Part shown: one piece after another, positions 1 through 7,499 of the stretch
Layout of the letters: the number at the start of each line of letters is the position of its first letter
Position numbering within the stretch: the stretch's first letter is position 1
DNA from: Streptomyces changanensis
GTDB taxonomy: Bacteria; Actinomycetota; Actinomycetes; Streptomycetales; Streptomycetaceae
DNA: 64,000 bases
Assembly (NCBI RefSeq): GCF_024600715.1
Contig: NZ_CP102332.1
Location: 3,100,001 to 3,164,000 of the forward strand
Direction: 5' to 3'
The notes under the pieces: model-generated
The model's database searches: none
What the model was told of the DNA's origin: nothing
Seen by the model: the letters and a program-made list of their open reading frames with translations, nothing else
Translations under genes and position numbers: made by a program

Positions 1-367
1 GCCGGGTGCGGACGTGAAGCACTCGGACGCGGCCCCGGGCGCTCGGGTACGGACGCGGGGCGCTCGGGTACGGACGCGGGGCGCTCGGGTACGTCCGCAG
101 GCGCAACCGCAGGGGCATGGGTACGCGGGCCCGGCGGGCGCGGGAGTGTAGGGCCCCGGGCCCGTCCGCGAGGGGCGGCCTGTGGACAACCCGCCCTGGT
201 GGCGCCACCTGTGGGCAGCCTGTGGACAGTGGGGCCGGCGCCGCTCCACGACCCTGTTACTTTCGCGCTCTACATGGCACGATCGCCGGGGCACCGAAAG
301 TTACTGACGGTAAATCAGATGGGGTGCGGTGCCGCCTGGTCGGTCGACGTCCGGAGGGGGAGAGCTT
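1..367. other. Left-edge intergenic DNA without a supported gene
   Basis: I see no convincing coding frame here. Positions 40-93 carry 2.6 copies of a 21-bp tandem repeat (unit cgctcgggtacggacgcgggg). A perfect 10-bp inverted repeat, GTTACTTTCG at 256-265 and CGAAAGTTAC at 295-304, lies upstream of the first gene. The remainder is GC-rich and simple. The tandem repeat could be the tail of a gene beyond the left edge. Confidence 0.6.
256..304. promoter_or_regulatory. Perfect 10-bp inverted repeat upstream of the NlpC/P60 gene
   Basis: GTTACTTTCG (256-265) and its exact complement CGAAAGTTAC (295-304) flank a 29-bp spacer, ending 63 bp before the GTG start. The arms are AT-richer than their surroundings. 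The spacing suits a dimeric regulator bound at two half-sites or a looped site. No regulator is identified. Confidence 0.45.
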
Positions 368-1429
368 GTGAACCGACGCCGCTGCGTCTCTGTCGCGATC
401 ACCGTGGTGTGCGCCCTGACCGTGCTGGCGGGGCCCGCGCACGCCGCGCCCGCGCCGACACCGTCACCGGGCGCCGGCGCCCCGGTGGCACCGAAGAAGA
501 GCCTGGAGGAGGTGCGCGCCGAGATCGACGCCCTGTACCGGCAGGCCGCCTCCGCCACGGACGCGTACAACCTCGCCGAGGAACAGGCGAAGAAGCAGTC
601 AGCGGAGATCGTCCGGCTGTCGAAGGCGATCGTCGACGGCCGGGAGCGGATCGACGACCTGAAGAGACGGGCGGGAGCCGCGGCCCGCGCCCAGTACCGC
701 AACGGCGGCATCCCCGAGGAGGCGAAGCTCGTCCTCACCGACGACCCGCGCCTCTTCCTGGAGAGCACCAACCGCGTCGTGCAGGGCCAGAAGGCCACGC
801 GAGACCTGCTGACCGAGCTCCAGAAACGCCAGGACGACCTGGAGACGTACACCAGGGACGCCAGCGCCGAGTACGGCCGGCTGGAGGCCAACCGCGTCAA
901 GCAGGCCCGGACGAAGAAGCTCATACAGGACAGGATCGCGGCGGCGGAGCAGCTGGAGTCCCGCCTGGAGGTCGCCGAGCGGGAGCGGCTGCGCGAGCTG
1001 GAGCGGCGGGCGCAGAACGACGCGCAGGCCGAGTGGCTGGCCTCCGGCGCCCTGCGGGAGATCGGCAGCAGTGCGACCGCCGAGGGCAGGAAGGCCATCG
1101 CGTACGCGACCGCGCAGATCGGCAAGCCGTACGTGTGGGGTGCCGAAGGCCCGGACTCGTTCGACTGCTCGGGGCTCACCCTGCGGGCCTGGGGCGCGGC
1201 GGGGCGGGGCATACCGCGCACGTCGCAGGAGCAGTGGCGGCTCCTGCCGCGCGTCGCGGTGCGGGACCTGCGTCCCGGCGACCTGATCATCTACTTCGAG
1301 GACGCCAGCCACGTGGGGATCTACGTCGGCGACGGCCGGATGGTGCACGCCCCGCGACCGGGGCGGGACATCACGGTCGCGGGCGCCGGCTCGATGCCGA
1401 TCCTCGGCGTGGTCCGACCGGACAAGTAG
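368..1429 (+). CDS. Secreted NlpC/P60 peptidoglycan endopeptidase with N-terminal coiled coil
   Basis: A 353-residue exported cell-wall hydrolase. The GTG at 368 is chosen because GGAGGGGGAGAG lies directly upstream; the ATG at 329 would add residues before the signal peptide. Residues 1-26 form a signal peptide (RRR n-region, hydrophobic core, A-H-A cleavage). Roughly 45-220 is charged and heptad-rich, predicting a long coiled coil as in RipA/CwlO-type hydrolases. Residues about 235-353 are the NlpC/P60 domain, with catalytic Cys in SFDCSGLT and His in SHVGIYVGDG. The family cleaves peptide stems of peptidoglycan, and the coiled coil usually regulates or anchors the enzyme. No c-di-AMP riboswitch is apparent in the short leader. 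Confidence 0.93.
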   Translation: MNRRRCVSVAITVVCALTVLAGPAHAAPAPTPSPGAGAPVAPKKSLEEVRAEIDALYRQAASATDAYNLAEEQAKKQSAEIVRLSKAIVDGRERIDDLKRRAGAAARAQYRNGGIPEEAKLVLTDDPRLFLESTNRVVQGQKATRDLLTELQKRQDDLETYTRDASAEYGRLEANRVKQARTKKLIQDRIAAAEQLESRLEVAERERLRELERRAQNDAQAEWLASGALREIGSSATAEGRKAIAYATAQIGKPYVWGAEGPDSFDCSGLTLRAWGAAGRGIPRTSQEQWRLLPRVAVRDLRPGDLIIYFEDASHVGIYVGDGRMVHAPRPGRDITVAGAGSMPILGVVRPDK

Positions 1430-1510
1430 GGGCGTTCGGGACACGGTGGCGCGGCTCACGGCCGCGAGTGGCGACCCTCGGCAGGGGTCCGCCAACCGCG
1501 TGATGTTTCT

Positions 1511-1555
1511 CATGGGGAGGGCGCCAACTACCTCCCCATGCGCGGCATATGCCGC
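1511..1555. promoter_or_regulatory. Two adjacent perfect palindromic elements
   Basis: CATGGGGAGG (1511-1520) and CCTCCCCATG (1531-1540) form a perfect 10-bp stem with a 10-nt loop. It is followed at once by the 14-bp palindrome GCGGCATATGCCGC (1542-1555). They lie between the NlpC gene and the phosphatase gene. Either could terminate the first transcript or bind a regulator of the second. There is no T-tract, which slightly favours a protein-binding role. Confidence 0.5.
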
Positions 1556-1672
1556 CGACTCTTCACCGATCGCCATTCCGTTCGGACGCCGGGTGCCGCT
1601 ATGGTCCCCGTCGGCGGGGCGTCGTCCGACGCTCAGCCCGCACCCTCGGGGGGAGGGAAGGAAACCGAACCG

Positions 1673-2908
1673 ATGCCCGTACCCGCGCCCGTGCCCGCAC
1701 AGCGCCAGAGGGTGAACCCGCTCGACCTGTCGAACGGCGACCTGACCCTGCTGGTGATCGAGGACGACCCTGCGGGCACCTTCACCGTCCCCGAACTGGT
1801 CGACGCCGGCGGCGGACGGGTCCGCATACGCACCGCCCGGAACCTCACCGAGGCCGAGCGGCTCCTCACCGACGACGTGCACTGCGTCCTGGTCGACCTG
1901 GACCTGCCCGCCGACGCCCGCCGGGGCGACGACCCACTGGCCGCCCTGCGCCACGTCCTCCAGGTGGCCCCGCGCCACGCGGTGCTCGCCCTGACCACGT
2001 CGGACCGCGCCGAACTGGCCTCCGAGGCGGTACGGGCGGGGGCTCAGGACCGGCTGTTCCGCGAGGAGCTGGACGGGCCGCTGCTCAGCCGGGCCATCCG
2101 GTACGCGGTGGAGCGCAAGCGCGCCGACTCGGTGCAGGTGAAGCTGGCCGAGTCCCGGCTGCGGGCCCAGGAGAACGCCCGGCTGGAGCGCGGCCTGCTC
2201 CCGACGCCCCTGCTCCAGGGCTCGGACCTGCGATTCGCCGCCCGCTACCGGCCGGGCCGCTCCCGGGCCCTGCTGGGCGGCGACTTCTACGACACGGTGC
2301 GCACCCCGGACGGCACGGTGCACGCGATGATCGGCGACGTGTGCGGGCACGGCCCGGACGAGGCGGCGCTCGGTGTGGAGCTGCGCATAGCGTGGCGCGC
2401 CCTGACGTTCGCGGGGCTCTGCGGGGACGAGCTGCTGTCGACGCTCCAGCAGGTACTGGAGCACGAGCGGGAGAGCGAGGAGATCTTCGCGACGTTGTGC
2501 ACCGTGGACATCGCCCCCGACGGGCGGCGCGCGGGCCTGTGCCTCGCCGGCCATCCGGCGCCCCTGCTGGCCCGTCCCGGCCAGGACGCCCAGCTGCTGC
2601 CGTACGAGGACGGGGGCCCGGCGCTGGGCCTCCTGCCGAGGGCGCGGTGGCCGCGGCGGCAGGTGGAGCTGGGCGGTGCGTGGAGTCTGATGATGTACAC
2701 GGACGGACTGATCGAGGGCCGCTCGGCGGGTCCGGGCTCACCCCGGCTGGGCCAGGACGGCATGGTCGACATGGTGAACCTCCAGCTGGCACGCGGCCTG
2801 GGCGGCGAGGACCTGTTGGAGGCCGCCGTCGCGGAGGTACGCGAGCTGAACGGCGGCGAACTGACGGACGACGTGGCGGTCCTGCTCCTGGACCGAGCCG
2901 GCCGCTGA
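1673..2908 (+). CDS. Receiver-domain SpoIIE/PP2C-family serine phosphatase
   Basis: A 411-residue cytoplasmic protein, probably countering a serine kinase that acts on an anti-anti-sigma factor. The ATG at 1673 follows GGGAGGGAAGGAAA; in-frame starts at 1538 and 1601 lack a better ribosome site. Residues about 22-140 form a receiver-like domain, with the acidic pair in LLVIEDDPAG and a phosphoacceptor Asp in CVLVDLDLP. After a helical linker, residues about 185-410 form the phosphatase. Metal-binding motifs GGDFYD, GDVCGHGPDEA, YTDGLIEGR and DDVAVLLL are all present, so it should be active. No HATPase kinase or STAS partner gene is adjacent. Confidence 0.92.
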   Translation: MPVPAPVPAQRQRVNPLDLSNGDLTLLVIEDDPAGTFTVPELVDAGGGRVRIRTARNLTEAERLLTDDVHCVLVDLDLPADARRGDDPLAALRHVLQVAPRHAVLALTTSDRAELASEAVRAGAQDRLFREELDGPLLSRAIRYAVERKRADSVQVKLAESRLRAQENARLERGLLPTPLLQGSDLRFAARYRPGRSRALLGGDFYDTVRTPDGTVHAMIGDVCGHGPDEAALGVELRIAWRALTFAGLCGDELLSTLQQVLEHERESEEIFATLCTVDIAPDGRRAGLCLAGHPAPLLARPGQDAQLLPYEDGGPALGLLPRARWPRRQVELGGAWSLMMYTDGLIEGRSAGPGSPRLGQDGMVDMVNLQLARGLGGEDLLEAAVAEVRELNGGELTDDVAVLLLDRAGR

Positions 2909-3014
2909 CACACCCCGGAACCGGAGCCGGGCCCGGACCCGGGCCCGCGGCGGCATGGGCGGCCTCGTCGCCGCGGTCGCCTGGGTCGCCTGCGTCGCCT
3001 GCGCGGACGACGGA

Positions 3015-3054
3015 GCCCCGTGCCCGGCGTCCTGTGGGACGTCCGGCACGGGGC
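3015..3054. terminator. Strong hairpin between convergent genes
   Basis: GCCCCGTGCC (3015-3024) pairs with GGCACGGGGC (3045-3054), with further pairing of an inner GCGTCC/GGACGT. It lies between the convergent phosphatase and DUF2516 genes and could end both transcripts. There is no T-run, as is usual in Streptomyces. A smaller GGGCCCGG inverted repeat sits at about 2929-2946. Confidence 0.6.
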
Positions 3055-3090
3055 GGGTACGGCGGGGGGAAGGGGGGTGGGGCGGGGCCC

Positions 3091-3435
3091 CTACCGGCCG
3101 CCGTTGTACGGGCCGTACGGGCCGTCGCTGCTGGAGCCGCGGGGACCGCGGCCGCCGCCGGACACCTGCCGCAGGGCCGGGCGGACGTCCACCATGAAGA
3201 CGATGGTCGCGATGAGGCCGGCGATCTGGAGGAACAGCATCGGCAGGAAGAGGTCGACGACGACCGTGACGCCCAGGATGATCAGCCAGAAGGGCTTGCT
3301 CTGCTTGTCCGCTGCCCGGTAGGCGTCCTCACGTGCCAGGGCCGCGAAGACCAGCGCGACGGCGGCGAAGACGAGCATCGCGATGAAGAGCAGCCCGATC
3401 AGCGAGTTGAAACCGGACATCAGCATGGTGAGCAC
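3091..3435 (-). CDS. DUF2516 family membrane protein
   Basis: A 114-residue integral membrane protein of unknown function. Two hydrophobic segments (about 8-30 and 48-82) flank a charged loop, AREDAYRAADKQSKPF, characteristic of the family. The tail is Gly/Arg/Ser-rich and ends with PYGPYNGG. The GTG at 3435 is used; the ATG at 3426 is an alternative and neither has a strong ribosome site. It follows the HbhA-like gene on the same strand, as Rv0476 follows hbhA (Rv0475) in Mycobacterium tuberculosis. This supports a shared envelope-related role that I cannot specify. Confidence 0.85.
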   Translation of the reverse strand: MLTMLMSGFNSLIGLLFIAMLVFAAVALVFAALAREDAYRAADKQSKPFWLIILGVTVVVDLFLPMLFLQIAGLIATIVFMVDVRPALRQVSGGGRGPRGSSSDGPYGPYNGGR

Positions 3436-3543
3436 CGCCTGGTAGGTGGATGGAGCGCCTCGCGGCCAAGGTACCCGTACAACGCTCCGCGTTCCGTGAA
3501 TGTGCCCGGCCGGGCCGCTCGCAGACGTGGCCGGGCCGTGCGG

Positions 3544-4137
3544 TCACTTCTCGCCGGCGGGCTCCGACGGGGTGTCGTTCTTGCGGTTGGCGGCCCTGCG
3601 GGTGGCGGCCGTGCGCCGGGCGGCGGGCTTCGCGGTGGGCTCGGCGGTGTCGGTCGCCGTGGTGTCGGTCGCCGTGGTGCCGCCGGCGTCCGCCGTCGCG
3701 GTACCGTCCTGCGCCGGGGTGGTGCCGGGCTCGACGGCGATGGCGATCTCGGTGATCTCCTCGGCGGCCTCGCCCCGCCACGTCCGGACGGTCTGCTCAC
3801 CGTGCTCGGCGACCTTCTCGTACGCCTCGCGGGCCTTCACCGCGTACTCGGCCGCCGCGCCGACACCCCGCAGGGCCAGGCCCTGGGCGGTCTCGCCGAG
3901 CTTCTTCAGGTCCGTGTCGAGGCTGCCGACCAGCTCGGTGACCTTGGCCTGGAGCGACGCCTGGGCCTCCTTCGCCTGCGTGCTGACCTTCTCCTGGACG
4001 ACCTTGGGGTCGGTCTTGCGCAGCTCGTCGATACGGGCCGGCGCCTCGGCGGCGAGTCGGCGGGCCTGCTGCACGGCGAGGTCGGCGGTTCCGGCGGCGA
4101 AGTAGAGGGGCGTGCGCAGCTCGTCGATGATGGCCAT
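3544..4137 (-). CDS. HbhA-like helical protein
   Basis: A 197-residue protein resembling mycobacterial heparin-binding haemagglutinin. The opening MAIIDELRTPLYFAAGTADL matches the HbhA pattern (IDDLRAPLLAALGAADLAL in the mycobacterial protein, from memory). Residues about 25-125 are charged and alpha-helical with coiled-coil character. The tail is Ala/Thr/Asp-rich, containing a 15-bp DNA repeat (about 3650-3680) encoding TDTTA copies, and ends in the basic run RRTAATRRAANRK. There is no signal peptide. In mycobacteria HbhA is an adhesin and lipid-inclusion protein with a Lys-rich tail. This tail is Arg-rich and shorter, so adhesin function should not be assumed. It lies between an XRE regulator and a DUF2516 gene. 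Confidence 0.8.
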   Translation of the reverse strand: MAIIDELRTPLYFAAGTADLAVQQARRLAAEAPARIDELRKTDPKVVQEKVSTQAKEAQASLQAKVTELVGSLDTDLKKLGETAQGLALRGVGAAAEYAVKAREAYEKVAEHGEQTVRTWRGEAAEEITEIAIAVEPGTTPAQDGTATADAGGTTATDTTATDTAEPTAKPAARRTAATRRAANRKNDTPSEPAGEK

Positions 4138-4184
4138 GGTGTGGGGTCCTCCCGTGTCGCGGGGTTCTCGCGGAGTCGTCGCGG

Positions 4185-4685
4185 TCAGAGTTCGGTGGAT
4201 CCTGCGCCTGCTGCGGCATCACCCGCGCCGGAGGCCGTGCCGGGCCCGCCGGATGTCGTACCCGGCCCGCCGGAACCGGAGGTCCCGTCGGTCCCGTCGG
4301 TCCCGTCGGACGTCGTGTCCGGTCCGGCGGGGGCCGTGTCGAGCCCGTTCTCCTTGCGGAAGGACTCGTAGATCTGGAGCAGGACCTGCTTCTGCCGCTC
4401 GGTGATGGACGGGTCGGCGAGGATGGCGGCCCGCGTCTCCAGCTCGTCGCGGTCCTGCTCGTCCAGGATCCCGGCGCGGACGTACAACGTCTCGGCGGAG
4501 ATGCGCAGCGCCTTGGCGACCTGCTGGAGCACCTCCGCGCTCGGCTTGCGCAGCCCGCGCTCGATCTGGCTCAGGTACGGGTTCGACACCCCGGCAGCCT
4601 CCGCGAGCTGGCGCAACGACAGCTGCGCGGTGCGCCGCTGCTCGCGCAGGTACTCGCCGAGGTTGCCGACGTTCAGTGATGCCAT
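4185..4685 (-). CDS. XRE-family transcriptional regulator (Rv0474-like)
   Basis: A 166-residue DNA-binding protein. The Cro/C1-type helix-turn-helix spans residues about 10-66, with recognition region LAEAAGVSNPYLSQIERGLR. A conserved helical segment follows (ILADPSITERQKQVLLQIYE), then a low-complexity tail with a DGT triplet repeat encoded by three 9-bp DNA repeats at 4282-4308. The ATG at 4685 gives MASLNVGNLGEYLREQRR; a longer frame from 4763 lacks family similarity. It heads a probable three-gene unit with the HbhA-like and DUF2516 genes. A perfect inverted repeat just upstream is a good candidate for autoregulation. Confidence 0.88.
   Translation of the reverse strand: MASLNVGNLGEYLREQRRTAQLSLRQLAEAAGVSNPYLSQIERGLRKPSAEVLQQVAKALRISAETLYVRAGILDEQDRDELETRAAILADPSITERQKQVLLQIYESFRKENGLDTAPAGPDTTSDGTDGTDGTSGSGGPGTTSGGPGTASGAGDAAAGAGSTEL
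4282..4308. repeat. Three 9-bp tandem repeats inside the XRE gene
   Basis: The unit gtcccgtcg is repeated three times exactly, encoding the Asp-Gly-Thr triplets in the regulator tail. Such short in-frame repeats can change copy number without breaking the frame, so tail length may vary between strains. Confidence 0.8.
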
Positions 4686-4716
4686 GCCTCGATGGTGCAC
4701 CACCTCCGCTAACAAT

Positions 4717-4734
4717 TGCAAGCAGGCGCTTGCA
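4717..4734. promoter_or_regulatory. Inverted repeat, candidate operator of the XRE gene
   Basis: TGCAAGC (4717-4723), AGGC, then GCTTGCA (4728-4734) form a perfect 7-bp dyad, 32 bp upstream of the XRE start codon. It sits in an unusually AT-rich patch (about 4710-4740) likely to hold the promoter. XRE regulators commonly repress their own operon through such dyads. The link is inferred from position. Confidence 0.5.
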
Positions 4735-4827
4735 GAAGTTATCCATCCGGGCGGGTCCGGCATGCCCGCAGGATGCGGAACGCCGCATCCCGCCTGCCCC
4801 CGCCCCCACCCAGTACACCCGCCGGCG

Positions 4828-5952
4828 TCAGGTCGCGCGCGCCGCCACGCCGCTGCCCGCCCGCACGGCCACGGGGCGTTCCGACGGGCGGCCCCAGTCG
4901 CTCCACGAGCCGTCGTACACGGCGAGCCCGTCGTACCCGGCGACCTCCGCGCCCAGGGCGAGGACGCAGGCCGTCACGCCGGAGCCGCAGCTGAACAGCA
5001 GTCGCTCGGTCTCCCCGCCGACCAGCGGGGCGAACAGCGCGCGCAGTTCGGACGCCGGGCGCAGCCGCCCGGCGTCGTCCAGGAGTTCGCCGAACGGCAG
5101 GTTCACCGCTCCGGGCATGTGGCCGCCGCGCAGCCCGGCCCGCGGTTCGGGCTCGGTACCGGCGAAGCGGCCGCGTGTCCGGGCGTCCAGCACCAGCGCG
5201 GCCGGGTCCGCGAGCGCCGCCGCGACCACCCCGGCGTCGACGAGCCACCCCGCCCGCGGCCGTGCCGTGAAGCCGCCCCGCACCGGAGCCGCGGCGTCCG
5301 GCGCGCGCTCCTCCACCGGCAGTCCCGCGGCCGTCCAGGCGGGCAGGCCGCCGTCCAGTACGGCGACCCGGTCGAAGCCCGTCGCCCGCAGCATCCACCA
5401 GGCGCGGGCGCTCGAGTAGACGCCGGCGGTGTCGTAGACCACCACGGTGCTCGTGTCGTCGACGCCGAGGGCACGCAGCTCCTCGGTGAAGGCGGCCGGG
5501 CCGGGCATGGTGTGCGGCAGGGGCGAGGCGTGGTCGGAGAGCGGGCCGTCGAGGTCGAAGCGCCGGGCGCCCGGAACGCGCCGGTCGGCGTCCCGGTGCG
5601 CGCCCACCGACGCGTCGAGCACGACGAGCCCGGGCACCGCCAGGCGGGCCGCCAGCCAGGTCGGGTCCACCAGGGGACCGGGGAGCGCCGAGTCCGCCAC
5701 GCCGGCCGAAGCCCCGGACGGGCTCCCCTCGGGAACCCCGGACAGGCTCCCCTCGGGAACCTCGGAGGATCTCCCATCGGGCCCCCCGGACGGGGCCCCG
5801 CAAGGAGCCCCGGCCGGCGCCCCGGACACGTCCCCGGACCGAGCCCCGGCCGGCGCCTCGGGCCCGGCCACGGGCGGAGCTCCGGACGCCACCCCGGACG
5901 GGCGCCCGGACAGGGCCTCCTCCGGCTGCTGTCGTCTTCCCGTACCGGTCAT
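4828..5952 (-). CDS. 3-mercaptopyruvate-type sulfurtransferase with low-complexity N-terminus
   Basis: A 374-residue two-domain rhodanese-fold enzyme. Residues about 90-225 form the inactive domain and about 235-370 the catalytic one. The active-site loop CGSGVTAC is typical of mercaptopyruvate sulfurtransferases (SseA). The first ~88 residues are a Ser/Gly/Pro/Ala/Glu repeat absent from normal family members, encoded partly by four 24-bp repeats at 5712-5807. The ATG at 5952 has an ideal GAGGAGG site and overlaps the upstream stop as ATGA, so the extension is probably translated. An internal start just before PLVDPTWLAARL would give a normal-length enzyme. It is coupled to the ATP-grasp gene. 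Confidence 0.88.
   Translation of the reverse strand: MTGTGRRQQPEEALSGRPSGVASGAPPVAGPEAPAGARSGDVSGAPAGAPCGAPSGGPDGRSSEVPEGSLSGVPEGSPSGASAGVADSALPGPLVDPTWLAARLAVPGLVVLDASVGAHRDADRRVPGARRFDLDGPLSDHASPLPHTMPGPAAFTEELRALGVDDTSTVVVYDTAGVYSSARAWWMLRATGFDRVAVLDGGLPAWTAAGLPVEERAPDAAAPVRGGFTARPRAGWLVDAGVVAAALADPAALVLDARTRGRFAGTEPEPRAGLRGGHMPGAVNLPFGELLDDAGRLRPASELRALFAPLVGGETERLLFSCGSGVTACVLALGAEVAGYDGLAVYDGSWSDWGRPSERPVAVRAGSGVAARAT
5712..5807. repeat. Four 24-bp tandem repeats in the sulfurtransferase N-terminus
   Basis: Units at 5712-5735, 5736-5759, 5760-5783 and 5784-5807. The first two differ at one base and the others are diverged. The period is a multiple of three, so copy-number change would lengthen or shorten the disordered N-terminal region without a frameshift. 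Confidence 0.75.
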
Positions 5953-7256
5953 GTGTCCTCCTCGGAGCGGTCGGTCGTCACGATCGGAAGGGCCGTCAGC
6001 TCGTCGACGGCCGCCGCGCAGGCGGCGCCGCTCGGGGCCGTGAGCAGCGCCATGCCCAGCCGGTCCGCCGACGACCTGAGCGGTGACACCGGGTCCCCCG
6101 GCTCCACCTCGACGTCCCACCCCACGAGCCGCCCCGTCGCGAGCCGGGGCCGGGGCGCCACCGCGGTCACCCGGCCGGTCGGCGCGGTGAGGAACACCGT
6201 GGCCGCGGCGGCCGCCTGCGGACCGCCCGGCTCCACGCGAGGACCCTCGCCGACGGCCCAACCGAGGGCCGCGCGGCGCCAGTCGATGCCACGGGTGAGG
6301 CGTACGAGGTCGGCGATGCCGTCGCCGCCGGGTCGGTTGTGCGTCTCGATGACGGTCACGCGGTCGCCGTGGACCTTGACCTCGGTGTGCGCCGGGCCGT
6401 CCACCAGTCCCACGGCGTCGAGGAGTTCGCCGACGGCACGCTCCACGCGGGTGCGCCCCGGGCCGTCGAGGGAAGGCGCCGGCATGAGATGGGCGAGTTC
6501 GACGAACCCCTCCCCCGCCGTGCGCTTCTCGGCGATGCCGAGGCAGGTGTGGCGCCCACCGGACGACAGCGTCTCGACGCTGAACTCCTGCCCGGGTACG
6601 TACCGTTCGAGCAGGGTGGCGGGGGTCCGGCGGTCGGCCGGCAGGTCGGCGGGGGCGCGGACGAGCGTGACGGCGTTGCTCCCGGTGCCCGCCACCGGTT
6701 TGGCGACGACCGCGGTGCCCGGGCGCCCGTCGAAGAGACGTGCCACCCCCTCAGGGTCGTCGCCCGCCGCGAACGCCGGGTTCAGGTGCGGTGCCGCGCG
6801 GTGCAGTGCCCGGCGCATCGCGAGTTTGTCGCGGGTGGCGCGTACGGCCTCCGGTGGGACCCCGGTCGCGCCGAGGCGCCGCGCCGCGACGGCCGCCGGT
6901 TCGAGCCCCAGCTCGGTGAGCGAGACGACGGCGGCCGGGGCGAGCGGCCGCAGCACGGCGTCGACGAAGGCCAGGAAGGTGGGGGCGTGCTGGTAGTCGA
7001 CGGAGTGCTGCACGGCGGGCGGGCGCGGGCGGTCGGCGGGCCGGGAGAGGTGCACGGCGGGCCGGGGCGGACGCGGGGGCGCGGCCACCGCGTGCGCGCC
7101 GTGTTCCGGGGCGCCTCGGCCGACCGGGCCGTACGTGCCGCGGTCGAGGGGGGCCGCCCCGGGCAGCCTTACGTGGACCACGTCGACGGGCAGGGTGGCC
7201 GCCGCCCGCGCGACCGCCGCGTCAGCGCCGAGGACGACGAGCGTCACGGCACGCAC
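5949..7256 (-). CDS. ATP-grasp domain protein, probable carboxylate ligase
   Basis: A 435-residue protein of the ATP-grasp carboxylate-amine/thiol ligase superfamily. The N-terminus has a Rossmann-like pre-ATP-grasp segment (VTLVVLGADAAVARAA). The ATP-grasp core shows the glycine-rich loop VVAKPVAGTGSNAV, the hinge ERYVPGQEFSVE and the metal-binding IETHNRPGGD. A C-terminal subdomain follows. The GTG at 7256 is preferred because GGGGG precedes it; the GTG at 7247 is possible. The gene overlaps the downstream sulfurtransferase by 4 bp, suggesting translational coupling and perhaps action on a sulfur-containing carboxylate. Substrates cannot be inferred. Confidence 0.82.
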   Translation of the reverse strand: MRAVTLVVLGADAAVARAAATLPVDVVHVRLPGAAPLDRGTYGPVGRGAPEHGAHAVAAPPRPPRPAVHLSRPADRPRPPAVQHSVDYQHAPTFLAFVDAVLRPLAPAAVVSLTELGLEPAAVAARRLGATGVPPEAVRATRDKLAMRRALHRAAPHLNPAFAAGDDPEGVARLFDGRPGTAVVAKPVAGTGSNAVTLVRAPADLPADRRTPATLLERYVPGQEFSVETLSSGGRHTCLGIAEKRTAGEGFVELAHLMPAPSLDGPGRTRVERAVGELLDAVGLVDGPAHTEVKVHGDRVTVIETHNRPGGDGIADLVRLTRGIDWRRAALGWAVGEGPRVEPGGPQAAAAATVFLTAPTGRVTAVAPRPRLATGRLVGWDVEVEPGDPVSPLRSSADRLGMALLTAPSGAACAAAVDELTALPIVTTDRSEEDT

Positions 7257-7499
7257 GGCACCCCCGCGGCCGCCCACGTCACCCACGCCCCCATCGACCA
7301 CGCCGCCCCCGCGCCACACGTGGCCGCCCACACTCCAGCCGTGGGCCCCGCGCACCAGGCGACACCCACGCATCACGTACCGACGCCCACGCACCACCCG
7401 GCGCCGGCGCCACGCGCGGCCGGGCGGCGGGTGCGCGGCACAGGTCCCCCAGGCGCATCTCCCCCACCCCCCTCGGCTGATCGTAACCGTCCCCCCGGC

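Noticed and set aside
266..367. c-di-AMP (ydaO-type) riboswitch before the NlpC/P60 gene
   Set aside because: Such riboswitches precede many actinomycete wall hydrolases, but the space is short and I see none of the conserved ydaO segments.
599..2554. 651-codon open frame on the minus strand
   Set aside because: It lies opposite two well-supported genes, has Arg/Pro/Gly/Gln-rich composition typical of antisense frames in high-GC DNA, and shows no domain motif.
4402..6996. 864-codon plus-strand frame
   Set aside because: Shadow of the XRE, sulfurtransferase and ATP-grasp genes, whose motifs are unmistakable on the other strand.
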